NCBI GenBank assembly: GCA_030591305.1
Contig: JAUVBI010000113.1
Span: forward strand, 1-9,663
Reading direction: 5' to 3'
DNA from: Pseudomonadota bacterium
GTDB lineage: Bacteria; Pseudomonadota; Gammaproteobacteria; Pseudomonadales; Halieaceae
Length of the DNA stretch: 9,663 nt
The translations under genes and the position numbers were made by a program. The notes under the pieces are model-generated. The model did not search any database. It was not told the origin of the DNA and worked only from the letters and a program-made list of their open reading frames with translations. This document shows, one piece after another, positions 1 to 7,031 of this stretch (position 1 is the first letter of the stretch; every line of letters starts with the position of its first letter).

Positions 1-1491
1 CATTTCCTCAGCAATAATCGCCCCCGGCCCAGTCCCCCGAGGGTAGCGAATCGCCGCAGGCCCTTTATACTGATACGCCGTATACAACATCTGCCGACAC
101 TCATTCTCATCCGATGGCGCCCCAATAACCATATTCGGTATGCATCGCAGGTAGCTAAGATCAAAAGCCCCATGGTGTGTCGGTCCATCTTGTCCCACCA
201 GGCCGGCCCGGTCGATAGCAAATGTTACATCCAGGTTTTGCAGGGCAACATCGTGAATCAGTTGGTCGTAACCTCGTTGTAAAAATGTGGAATAGATAGC
301 GACAACAGGTTTTGCCCCGTCACAGGCCATACCCGCAGCCAGGGTGATGGCATGTTGTTCGGCAATCGCCACATCAAAGTAACGGTCCGCAAAGCGTTTT
401 GAAAACTCCACCATCCCTGAGCCTTCACACATGGCGGGCGTGATGCCTATCAGCCGTGAATCCCGCTCTGCCATGTCGCATAGCCAGCGCCCAAAAACGT
501 CCTGGTACTTGGGGCGGGGAGGTGCAGGGGGAGAGCTTGTTGGCTGGGGGCCCTTGGGTTTGGCCTCTATTTTGTTAATAGCGTGATAACCGACAGGGTC
601 ATTTTCAGCCGGGGCAAAGCCCTTGCCCTTCATGGTACGGATGTGTAGAAACTGCGGGCCTTCCAGGTCTCTCATGTTTTCCATGGTATGTATCAGGCCG
701 GGAAGGTCATGGCCATCCAGTGGGCCAATGTAATTGAAGCCAAGTTCCTCAAAAAAGGTACCCGGAGCCACCATGCCTTTCATATGTTCTTCTGTCCGCT
801 TGGCCAGTTCCCAGGCGGGTCGTATTTTCTCCAGAACTTTTTTCGAGCCCTCGCGCATGTTGATATAGAACTTGCTGGCCCATATTTTGGCAAAGTAGGT
901 AGCCAATCCACCTTTGTTATGGCCAATAGACATCTGATTGTCGTTCAGGATGACCAGCATATTGGGCCGCACGTGTCCCGCATGGGCCAGTGCTTCTATT
1001 GCCATACCCCCGGTAATAGCGCCATCGCCGATCACAGCGATGGCCTTGCGGTTAACCCCCTGGTTGGCGGCAGCCAGTGCCATGCCCATTGCCGCCGAGA
1101 TGCTGGTGGACGAGTGGCCCACGCCAAAGGTGTCGTACTCACTCTCGCTGCGCTTGGGAAACCCCGCCAGGCCCCCTGCCTGCCGAATAGTGTGCATTTG
1201 TTGCATGCGCCCGGTAAGAATTTTATGGGGGTAGGTCTGGTGGCCAACATCCCACACGATACGGTCTTCCGGCGTGTTGTAGACGTAGTGCAGGGCTATC
1301 GTTAATTCCACCACACCCAGCCCCGCTCCGAAGTGGCCGCCGGTTTGTCCGGTAGAATAGAGAAGGAATGCCCGAAGTTCTTCCGCAAGCTCAAGCAGGG
1401 TCTCCGTGGCCAGCTTGCCCAGCACGGCACCTCGATCGATCGAGTCCAAAATGGGGGTGTGGGGCTTTTGTAGGGGAATTTCCGACAACAT
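1..1491 (-). CDS. dxs: 1-deoxy-D-xylulose-5-phosphate synthase, C-terminus cut by window edge
   Basis: Dxs condenses pyruvate and glyceraldehyde 3-phosphate to DXP with thiamine diphosphate, the first step of the MEP isoprenoid pathway, and also supplies thiamine and pyridoxal synthesis; it is cytosolic. The minus-strand frame is open from ATG 1491 to the left edge with no stop: 497 residues of the usual 620-640. Visible signatures include [28 protein letters not shown], the ThDP-binding GDGAIT (G155-T160), a ThDP/Mg-binding LNDN, AIAEQHAV with the catalytic Glu at about residue 378, and YSTFLQR followed by DRAG. A proline-rich linker separates the ThDP and pyrimidine-binding domains. An in-frame TAG lies a few codons upstream of ATG 1491, so this is the first start available; its Shine-Dalgarno sequence is weak. 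It is divergent from the glycosyltransferase operon and heads its own transcript. Confidence 0.97.
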   Translation of the reverse strand, partial: MLSEIPLQKPHTPILDSIDRGAVLGKLATETLLELAEELRAFLLYSTGQTGGHFGAGLGVVELTIALHYVYNTPEDRIVWDVGHQTYPHKILTGRMQQMHTIRQAGGLAGFPKRSESEYDTFGVGHSSTSISAAMGMALAAANQGVNRKAIAVIGDGAITGGMAIEALAHAGHVRPNMLVILNDNQMSIGHNKGGLATYFAKIWASKFYINMREGSKKVLEKIRPAWELAKRTEEHMKGMVAPGTFFEELGFNYIGPLDGHDLPGLIHTMENMRDLEGPQFLHIRTMKGKGFAPAENDPVGYHAINKIEAKPKGPQPTSSPPAPPRPKYQDVFGRWLCDMAERDSRLIGITPAMCEGSGMVEFSKRFADRYFDVAIAEQHAITLAAGMACDGAKPVVAIYSTFLQRGYDQLIHDVALQNLDVTFAIDRAGLVGQDGPTHHGAFDLSYLRCIPNMVIGAPSDENECRQMLYTAYQYKGPAAIRYPRGTGPGAIIAEEM

Positions 1492-1630
1492 GAGGCAATT
1501 CTAACTTAAATTGTCCACCAAGTGGCGCATAGCACTCCGGTATTCTTGCCATCCCCGGTTTTCACTGCTTCGACAAAGATGACCAAAACCTGCTATGTTT
1601 CTGTTGGAATATTGTTGATGGAGGGTGGTC
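1492..1630. promoter_or_regulatory. Divergent intergenic region, dxs / glycosyltransferase operon
   Basis: This stretch must carry the promoter of dxs (leftward) and probably that of the glycosyltransferase pair (rightward). For the rightward genes the best candidate is an extended -10, TG-c-TATGTT at 1591-1599 (4 of 6 to TATAAT plus the TG), with only a poor -35 (TTCGAC, 1569-1574). It would give a leader of about 25 nt to the TTG start at 1631. GGAGG at 1620-1624 is a strong ribosome binding site. No convincing -35/-10 pair is visible for dxs. Confidence 0.35.
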
Positions 1631-2791
1631 TTGTCGCATCACAGCTACGGGAAAATGTGTGTCTTTGGTTGTTTCGATGATTCAGAGTTCTATTCCCGGA
1701 ATCGGACACTGATTAACGCGTTGGCGGTTGATTGCTCGAAGGTGGTGGAGGTCAGGCCGCGATCGAGTTCCGGTATGGGTCGCAGTAATCATGAGCGTCT
1801 GTCCTCGTTCAAACGACTGGCAGTGACAGCTGTGGGTATAGTGCGTGATTTTTTATCTCTTGCCAGCCAGAGAGGGAGTTTGAAAGGTGCCGGCTTCTAC
1901 TACATCCCATATCCTGCCTATATGGACTTTATTTTTTTGCGTTTACTGACCTGGGGCACTCGTGAGAGGGTCGTGGTGGTCGATGCATTTCTATGTTTAC
2001 ACGATACCCTGGTATCCGACAGGAAAATGCTCGCTGAAAAGGGCATTGCCGCAAGGCTTGTTTCCTGGTTGGAGCGACAGACATTGCGTCGGGCAGATAT
2101 GGTCTTTATTGATACTGCCCAGCAAAAGGAGATGTTGGTTCAGCAATATGACCTTGTGGAAGATCGAGTAGTTGTTATACCTGTTGGAATCGATGAGTCA
2201 GTATGGAACCCTGCCCCAACACTGCCACTGAAGGAGGAATTTGTGGTTCTGTTCTGGGGAACGTTTATCCCTCTCCACGGCGTCGATACAATTATTGAAG
2301 CGGCGCACATACTGCAGGCTTCTCATCCACAGATTCGATTTGTTCTGATAGGGGATGGCCAGACGGCCGACGACATTAGTCTGAAAATTGAAAAAATGGC
2401 CGTCACAAACGTGAACTGGCACAGATCCTTGATGCCGGCATCCGAGTTGCGGCGAACTCTTGATGCGTCCCACTGTGTGTTGGGTATATTTGGTGAATCG
2501 GACAAGGCAGGCAACGTTATACCGTACAAGGCACACCAGGCGTTGGCGTGTAATAAAATATTAATATCCCGTAGTGGACCGGCATTTACTGAGTTACTAA
2601 AAGGGCAGGTGGAAGCGGGCTTGTTTCTTATTCCCGCTGCAGATTCTGCAGCCCTTGCCGGCAGCATTTTGGCTGTTTATGAGTCCTACTCCGAAATCTG
2701 TAGCGAGATGAATAACCGCGAGCTGTACGACAGAAAGCTGGGCAGTACTGTCATCAGAAAGCACCTTGCTTCTGCGCTGGAAACCTTGTGA
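1631..2791 (+). CDS. GT4-like (GT-B fold) glycosyltransferase
   Basis: Probable sugar transferase acting on a nucleotide-sugar donor at the cytoplasmic face during surface-polysaccharide or LPS assembly; donor and acceptor cannot be read from sequence. The C-terminal half is the recognisable part: IPVGID ending the linker (about 183-188), FWGTFIPLHGVDTIIEAA at about 208-225, FVLIGDG at 237-243, and the stretch GESDKAGNVIPYKAHQALAC at about 288-307. The last corresponds to the donor-binding segment of GT4 enzymes, with Gln where the second Glu of the E-x7-E motif often sits. The N-terminal acceptor domain is poorly conserved. The frame also opens with GTG at 1625, but GGAGG at 1620-1624 abuts that codon and lies 6 nt from TTG 1631, so I choose TTG (386 aa); ATG 1655 is a further alternative. 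It overlaps the next gene by 4 nt (GTGA). Sampled lines are AT-richer than dxs or cysQ. Confidence 0.83.
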   Translation: MSHHSYGKMCVFGCFDDSEFYSRNRTLINALAVDCSKVVEVRPRSSSGMGRSNHERLSSFKRLAVTAVGIVRDFLSLASQRGSLKGAGFYYIPYPAYMDFIFLRLLTWGTRERVVVVDAFLCLHDTLVSDRKMLAEKGIAARLVSWLERQTLRRADMVFIDTAQQKEMLVQQYDLVEDRVVVIPVGIDESVWNPAPTLPLKEEFVVLFWGTFIPLHGVDTIIEAAHILQASHPQIRFVLIGDGQTADDISLKIEKMAVTNVNWHRSLMPASELRRTLDASHCVLGIFGESDKAGNVIPYKAHQALACNKILISRSGPAFTELLKGQVEAGLFLIPAADSAALAGSILAVYESYSEICSEMNNRELYDRKLGSTVIRKHLASALETL

Positions 2792-3726
2792 GCCAATTTG
2801 GCGTTCTTATTGTTATGGCCACCTTCAATGGGGCTAAGTGGTTGCCCGAGCAGTTGAGCAGTATTCAATCGCAGGGGTATCAGCACTGGAATTTGCTAAT
2901 CTCCGATGACGGCTCCACTGACGGGACGATTGAAATTATACAGCGAGCTGTCGGTAAGGATGAGCGCATAAAATTGTTACCTGTGCGGGGTGGGAATGCC
3001 GGGCATGTTGCAAACTTTGAGTATTTACTGGAGCACGCCTTGGGCTCCGGTGCCGACTATGTGTTTCTAGCCGATCAGGACGATGTGTGGATGCCACAAA
3101 AGCTGGAGGTTTTACTCGCGCTTGCAGGTGAGGGGAGAAATCGTCCAATGGTGGTATTTTCCGACATGGAGCGGGTTGATTCGACGGGAGGCCCCCTGGG
3201 CAATTTTATGGCGGCGCAGGGCTCGACTGGGGCTTTCGGTGTGGATGAACTCCTTCGCCAGAATTACCTGGCAGGGTGTTCTTTGCTTGTGAATGCCCAG
3301 TTGCTAAAGCTGGCACTTCCTTTTCCTGATAATCTCGAAAATCATGACTGGTGGTTGGGGATTTGTGCTGCTGCATTTTCTTGCGTTGGATTTTGTCCTG
3401 AAAAACTGGTTCACTATCGCCAGCATTCAGGGAACACGATAGGGTCGAAAAATATTCTTACCCAGATTTTTAATTTTTGGTCGATTATTAAGCGCCAACG
3501 GCGGGTCTTTGAATCCAAGATAGCCGCTATTGGCGAACTGAGTCGCCGATTGCAGAAAAGGGGTGCGAATGTGCCAGCATCACTGGATGTCTACTGTAGA
3601 AATTTTGAAGGGGTAAAGGGGTGGCGGAGGCCGTTGGCACTTGTATCCAGTGAATTCAAACCTTCTTCGACAGTGCTATACCTGGCCCAACTGCTGGCAT
3701 TGTCTCCCTTTGTAAAAAAATACTAG
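2788..3726 (+). CDS. GT2 glycosyltransferase, rhamnosyltransferase-like
   Basis: Family 2 (GT-A fold) glycosyltransferase, likely adding a sugar, possibly rhamnose, to a polysaccharide or lipid-linked acceptor in the cytoplasm. The 312-residue protein shows MATFNGAKWL (10-19), the nucleotide-binding SDDGSTDGT (39-47), the metal-binding acidic cluster ADQDDVW (95-101), NHDWWLG (185-191) at the catalytic-base position and HYRQHSGNTIG (209-219). This combination is typical of O-antigen rhamnosyltransferase relatives, but the donor remains an inference. There is no transmembrane helix. Start is GTG 2788 inside the preceding stop (GTGA), with a weak Shine-Dalgarno sequence, so translation is probably coupled to the upstream GT4 gene. 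It ends only 16 bp before the stop of the convergent SGNH-like gene, with no terminator hairpin visible between them. Confidence 0.9.
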   Translation: MSQFGVLIVMATFNGAKWLPEQLSSIQSQGYQHWNLLISDDGSTDGTIEIIQRAVGKDERIKLLPVRGGNAGHVANFEYLLEHALGSGADYVFLADQDDVWMPQKLEVLLALAGEGRNRPMVVFSDMERVDSTGGPLGNFMAAQGSTGAFGVDELLRQNYLAGCSLLVNAQLLKLALPFPDNLENHDWWLGICAAAFSCVGFCPEKLVHYRQHSGNTIGSKNILTQIFNFWSIIKRQRRVFESKIAAIGELSRRLQKRGANVPASLDVYCRNFEGVKGWRRPLALVSSEFKPSSTVLYLAQLLALSPFVKKY

Positions 3727-3742
3727 TGTCGTGCTGCAACTA

Positions 3743-4477
3743 TTAATGCTTCTCAGGCCTGCCGGACTTATTCTTCTCCACCTGGGTAAGTAACAAAATC
3801 GACAGCCTGGAATACCCAAGATCATTCAGGTTTACACCATCCGGTCGGAAATAACCGGGTTTGGCCGCTCCATTTTCGTCGCATAGGAAGATATTGGCAT
3901 CCAAAATATCGACCTGTGGCTTATCTGCCGCCCAGGATTTAAGCTGGCGGGTAACATCCTCTATCTTTGCTTGATCTTCAGGATAGAGCGGCGTGTTAAG
4001 CGGTGCAAACACATAAAAATGCCCGCTCTTTCTGTGGCTGAGGTCCAATTCAACCAGCTCGCGAATTTTTCTTACTAACTCGTCAGCCGAGTTCATCTCT
4101 CTGATATGAAATTCACTGTTGCTGGGCAGCAAGACCACGGTTTCGGGCTGATAAAAACCAATTAACCGCTGGTAATGGAATGTAATATCATTAACTGTGG
4201 CATCGCCCAGACCGCGCATAAGAACGCTTCTGGGTGCCAATAACTCCTCGACACCGCGCCATAACAGCACTCTGCGGCCGCCAACAACCACAATGGGGTC
4301 CATCGCTCGTTCAACCAGTCTGTCCGCTCTGGCATAGACATCCAGTTCACCGTTCCACACTGTGGGTGATGAGTTCAGGGTGGCGAGGGCCTCTCTGGAG
4401 ACCAGGATTGTCAAATGCACGATGGGTATCAGCAACAATATTGCGCAGGCGATACGTATTGTCTTCCAAGAATACAT
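3743..4477 (-). CDS. Membrane-anchored SGNH/GDSL-fold protein lacking catalytic Ser and His (putative pseudoenzyme)
   Basis: A 244-residue protein with one hydrophobic segment at about residues 8-27, which is either a membrane anchor or an uncleaved signal; the rest would be periplasmic. Its layout follows small SGNH hydrolases of the type GSSSIRLW ... NRGFGGS ... VVLYAGDND ... DGLHLN. Here these read GGRRVLLW (66-73), MRGLGDA (87-93), VVLLPSNSE (114-122) and DGVNLNDLGY (213-222). Gly and Asn of the inner blocks are kept, but the nucleophile Ser position is Arg (about 68) and the base His is Asn (216). If that alignment is right the protein cannot work as an ordinary esterase and may bind or scaffold. 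ATG 4477 has GGAAG about 7 nt upstream. It converges on the glycosyltransferase pair and diverges from the diguanylate cyclase. The family call rests on motif spacing only. Confidence 0.7.
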   Translation of the reverse strand: MYSWKTIRIACAILLLIPIVHLTILVSREALATLNSSPTVWNGELDVYARADRLVERAMDPIVVVGGRRVLLWRGVEELLAPRSVLMRGLGDATVNDITFHYQRLIGFYQPETVVLLPSNSEFHIREMNSADELVRKIRELVELDLSHRKSGHFYVFAPLNTPLYPEDQAKIEDVTRQLKSWAADKPQVDILDANIFLCDENGAAKPGYFRPDGVNLNDLGYSRLSILLLTQVEKNKSGRPEKH

Positions 4478-4619
4478 AGTACGGCTTCCGACCTCATAAT
4501 GCCCTCAAGTGTGTCTTAAATGTCCCTCGCTGGCAATTATGGCGGGATTGACTGTGACGAAGTTGGCAGGTTTTAGGCGAAAACTTAATTTTATTGTCGG
4601 TTCAGTGTACGATTCAATC
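4478..4619. promoter_or_regulatory. Divergent intergenic region, SGNH-like gene / diguanylate cyclase
   Basis: If the diguanylate cyclase starts at ATG 4620, this 142-bp stretch is free for two divergent promoters. Rightward candidates are weak: TTGGCA (4563-4568), 17 bp, TAATTT (4586-4591), or TTGACT (4548-4553) with no good -10 at the right distance. Leftward, CATAAT read on the minus strand resembles a -10 but lacks a clear -35. No palindrome stands out. Confidence 0.3.
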
Positions 4620-5858
4620 ATGATTTACCAGCGACATATTCCAAAAGAAGAGCTGTTTGCCGCACAGTTGGAGATGCTGATGCAGAATGCCCGGGTGGCT
4701 ACCCTGGGCGTGCATATGGCGGGCGTATTCATCACAGTGCTCATGTTCTGGTCATTTCTTGAGCTGTCGTATCTGCTGATGTGGGCCAGCTTCTTTGTCA
4801 TCTTTCTGTTGATAATCTCCCTGTCTATGAGTAATTCCCTAGTGGAGCGACGCTACCAGAGCCACTCGAAGCGAATTTACTGGCAGCTTATAACTTCGGC
4901 AGGGCTTACCGGGGCTGTGTGGGCTGCGGTCTATATATATGCCTCCACTGTAGTCCCGGTCACCATGCAGTATGTATTTTTGATGGTGATTGTAATCATT
5001 GCCGCTATTTCACTGGGTGTGACGGTGGCTATCCAGGAATATTTTATTGTCTATTTGTTTAGCTCGGTCTGGCCTGTGGCCTGGTGGAGTCTGGTTCATT
5101 ACTGGGATCAACCCTATAATCTGGTTATTGGGCTTTTTCTGCTGCTGATCTGTGCGGTGCTGGTTTTAGTAACAAACCGCATGTATGTGTCGTTTAAAAA
5201 TATGATTTCCATGAACTGGGAGCGGGAGGCGATATCCCAGGAACTGGGTGACCTGACCGGGTTCCTGCGTGACCGCAATCGCCAATTGCGTGATGCCAGA
5301 CAGCAGTTGACCGACCTGGCCAATATTGATGAGCTGACTGGCCTGGGTAACCGGCGCTTGGTGAACAGCGCGCTGCAAGAGGAGATTAACCGGGCTCGAC
5401 GCAGTGGCGCGCCGCTGTCTGTAATCATGCTGGATGTCGATTATTTCAAAAGTTACAACGACACCTACGGTCACCCCGCGGGGGATTCAGTGTTGCAGGT
5501 ATTGGCCGATGTTATGCAGCGAGCCACCAGTCGAGCGGGTGAGGTGGTTGCACGCTATGGTGGTGAAGAGTTTATTCTGGTGCTGCCCGGGGCCTCCAAT
5601 GTGGCGGCAATGCGCACGGCAACGCGGCTGCGTGATTTGGTGAATGCCGAGGCAATTCCCCACAAGGGCTCTGAAGTGGCCTCTCACATCACGGTTAGTC
5701 AGGGCCTGGTGACGGTAAGACCCGACGGCGACCTGGAACCCACAACGCTCGTTGAGATGGCTGACAAGGCTCTCTACCGGGCTAAGGAGTCCGGCAGAAA
5801 CGGCATTGAGGTCACCGACGTAGGCTTCGGTCAATCGGGCCTTGGTGCCCAGATTTAA
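4620..5858 (+). CDS. Membrane diguanylate cyclase (6 TM + coiled coil + GGDEF domain)
   Basis: Makes the second messenger c-di-GMP from two GTP, usually promoting biofilm and exopolysaccharide formation. From ATG 4620 the protein has 412 residues: six hydrophobic segments at roughly 27-48, 50-68, 88-109, 114-136, 141-159 and 168-185, a short linker likely to form a coiled coil (about 200-232), then a GGDEF domain (235-400). It opens with DELTGLGNRR (237-246), has the metal-binding LDVDYFKSYND (271-281) and YGHPAGD (283-289), and the active site GGEEF (314-318), all intact. The product-inhibition site RxxD reads R305-A-G-E308, a conservative change. No known sensor motif is seen in the membrane part. 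The frame opens at GTG 4509 and includes ATG 4539, but residues upstream of ATG 4620 look non-coding and none of the starts has a strong Shine-Dalgarno sequence. The stop overlaps that of hslR. Confidence 0.92.
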   Translation: MIYQRHIPKEELFAAQLEMLMQNARVATLGVHMAGVFITVLMFWSFLELSYLLMWASFFVIFLLIISLSMSNSLVERRYQSHSKRIYWQLITSAGLTGAVWAAVYIYASTVVPVTMQYVFLMVIVIIAAISLGVTVAIQEYFIVYLFSSVWPVAWWSLVHYWDQPYNLVIGLFLLLICAVLVLVTNRMYVSFKNMISMNWEREAISQELGDLTGFLRDRNRQLRDARQQLTDLANIDELTGLGNRRLVNSALQEEINRARRSGAPLSVIMLDVDYFKSYNDTYGHPAGDSVLQVLADVMQRATSRAGEVVARYGGEEFILVLPGASNVAAMRTATRLRDLVNAEAIPHKGSEVASHITVSQGLVTVRPDGDLEPTTLVEMADKALYRAKESGRNGIEVTDVGFGQSGLGAQI

Positions 5859-6265
5859 CTCTCTTTGAATCGGTGGATTTGACGGCGTTGCTTCTTGGTG
5901 GGGCGCCTGGCCGGGCGATCAATCATACCTCCGGCGGCTTTGCGGGCAGCTGCGTCCGCTTCACGCTTTTCCACACTTTCGGTGGTCTCTGTATAAAGGT
6001 GCCGTGCCTCAGCTGCGCCGCGTCGTTGGCTTGACAGACTGAGTACCACAATGATTTTCTCGTCCCAGCCCTGGCGTATGTGAAGCTCATCACCCTCGCT
6101 GATTTCTTTGGACACTTTTACCCTCTGCCCGGCCATTTGTACTTTTCCACCTTCTATCGCCGCCTTGGCGAGACTGCGGGTTTTGAAGAATCGCGCGGCC
6201 CACAGCCATTTATCTACCCGGAGTTTGGGTTGTTCAAACACATCATTCTCCGGCTTGTGTTTCAC
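5855..6265 (-). CDS. hslR: Heat shock protein 15 (S4-domain 50S-nascent-chain binding protein)
   Basis: Hsp15 binds free 50S subunits that still carry a nascent peptidyl-tRNA and helps recycle them after stress. The 136-residue protein matches E. coli Hsp15 (133 aa) along its length: the S4 RNA-binding domain begins at LRVDKWLWAARFFKTRSLA (about 15-33) and continues through EGGKVQMAGQRVK. Then come the RQGWDEK region, the conserved ETTESVEKREADAA helix (93-106) and a strongly basic C-terminal tail (RRPTKKQRRQIHRF). Start is GTG 6265, overlapping the yrfG stop by 4 nt (GTGA), with AGAGG 7 nt upstream inside yrfG, so the two are translated as a coupled pair. No heat-shock (sigma-32) promoter is evident between them. 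Its TAA stop uses the same TTAA as the diguanylate cyclase stop. Confidence 0.94.
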   Translation of the reverse strand: MKHKPENDVFEQPKLRVDKWLWAARFFKTRSLAKAAIEGGKVQMAGQRVKVSKEISEGDELHIRQGWDEKIIVVLSLSSQRRGAAEARHLYTETTESVEKREADAAARKAAGGMIDRPARRPTKKQRRQIHRFKES

Positions 6266-6924
6266 AGTAAACCCTCTGGCATAATTTCATCAAAGTGATG
6301 GATGCCGGGAAAATCGGTGTCGATGCGTTTTTGTCGTCGGCTGTCTGGTTGTAGCAGTGTGAGTAAATGGGCCACGCCGTATTTCCGGGCCGAGTGCAGG
6401 ACACTTTCGGTATCGTCAATGAGCAGGGTGCGAACGGGGTCAAAGGGGTGTAGGGCCTGCAATTTGTGCCAGAAGGCCTGCTCCTCCTTGGGTGCATTCA
6501 ACTCGTGGGAGACCACGATGCGGTCGAACCACGGGGTAATGTCTACATTATCCATTTTAATGTCCAGTGTCTTGCGGTGGGCGTTGGTCACCATCACCAC
6601 ATCCCGGTCACTTTTGTGCAACTGTTGTAGGAACTGCAGCGCGTGGGGGCGCAGTGAGATCATATGCTGTATCTCCCGTTTGAGGGTGGGGATATCGAGA
6701 TTCAGTTGCTTTGACCAATGGTCAATGCAGTACCACGCCAGGGTACCTTGGCCCTCATTGAACTGTTGATGCAAGTGCTCCGAGGCGTTCGCCTTACTGA
6801 GATTGTGCTTGTCGGCATAGACCCTGGGCAGGTACTCGGTCCAAAAATAATTATCGAAGTGCAGGTCCAGCAGGGTGCCGTCCATATCCAGCAACACGGT
6901 ATCAATGCTGTTCCAATCAATCAT
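6262..6924 (-). CDS. yrfG: HAD-family GMP/IMP nucleotidase YrfG
   Basis: Cytosolic haloacid-dehalogenase phosphatase; the E. coli homologue dephosphorylates purine mononucleotides such as GMP and IMP. At 220 residues it is the length of E. coli YrfG (222) and carries the family-specific block LLDMDGTLLDLHFDNYFW (11-28) with nucleophile D13 and acid D15. Further conserved parts are LAWYCIDHWS (62-71), motif II VTNAH (T113), motif III Lys in APKEEQ (K146) and motif IV LLIDDTESVL (D170, D171). The cap domain lies between motifs I and II. ATG 6924 is preceded by GGAGG about 13 nt upstream, slightly far but the best available. It is first in a yrfG-hslR operon, the same gene pair as in E. coli, and is divergent from cysQ. 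Confidence 0.92.
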   Translation of the reverse strand: MIDWNSIDTVLLDMDGTLLDLHFDNYFWTEYLPRVYADKHNLSKANASEHLHQQFNEGQGTLAWYCIDHWSKQLNLDIPTLKREIQHMISLRPHALQFLQQLHKSDRDVVMVTNAHRKTLDIKMDNVDITPWFDRIVVSHELNAPKEEQAFWHKLQALHPFDPVRTLLIDDTESVLHSARKYGVAHLLTLLQPDSRRQKRIDTDFPGIHHFDEIMPEGLL

Positions 6925-6948
6925 ATTCAGTTCTTTTCCTCCTATCCC

Positions 6949-6959
6949 GTCACGGTGAC
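6949..6959. promoter_or_regulatory. Perfect 11-bp palindrome, candidate operator
   Basis: GTCAC-G-GTGAC is a perfect inverted repeat lying between the divergent genes yrfG and cysQ. It overlaps a -35-like GTGACA at 6955-6960. A degenerate copy, GTAACGGTGTA at 6992-7002, matches it at 8 of 11 positions with centres 43 bp apart, about four helical turns. I do not recognise the binding protein; operator function is an inference from position and symmetry. Confidence 0.35.
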
Positions 6960-6977
6960 ATTAACAATTATGCCCCA

Positions 6978-6986
6978 TGTTATAGT
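6978..6986 (+). promoter_or_regulatory. Extended -10 promoter candidate for cysQ
   Basis: TG-t-TATAGT fits the extended -10 consensus TGnTATAAT at all but one base. The nearest -35-like elements are badly spaced (GTGACA with a 20-bp spacer, TTAACA with 14 bp), as is common for extended -10 promoters. Transcription would begin near 6993 and give a leader of about 39 nt before the cysQ ATG. Confidence 0.45.
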
Positions 6987-7031
6987 GGGAAGTAACGGTG
7001 TAGATAGCACATTAACTCTAATTCGGGAACT

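Noticed and set aside
688..1305. 205-codon plus-strand ORF
   Set aside because: It lies wholly antisense to the strongly conserved dxs coding sequence and its translation shows no recognisable domain.
2198..2667. Two overlapping minus-strand ORFs of 112 and 114 codons
   Set aside because: Both are antisense to the GT4 gene, whose frame carries clear family motifs; no protein signature in the shadows.
4509..4619. N-terminal extension of the diguanylate cyclase from GTG 4509 or ATG 4539
   Set aside because: There is no ribosome binding site at either start, the extra residues look unlike protein, and using them would leave almost no promoter space for two divergent genes. It is kept as a stated alternative only.
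5114..5834. Minus-strand ORFs of about 100-115 codons
   Set aside because: Antisense shadows of the diguanylate cyclase, Arg- or Gln-rich low-information translations without motifs.
6302..6769. 155-codon plus-strand ORF opposite yrfG
   Set aside because: The Cys/Ser/Arg-rich translation has no domain, and yrfG on the other strand has all HAD motifs.
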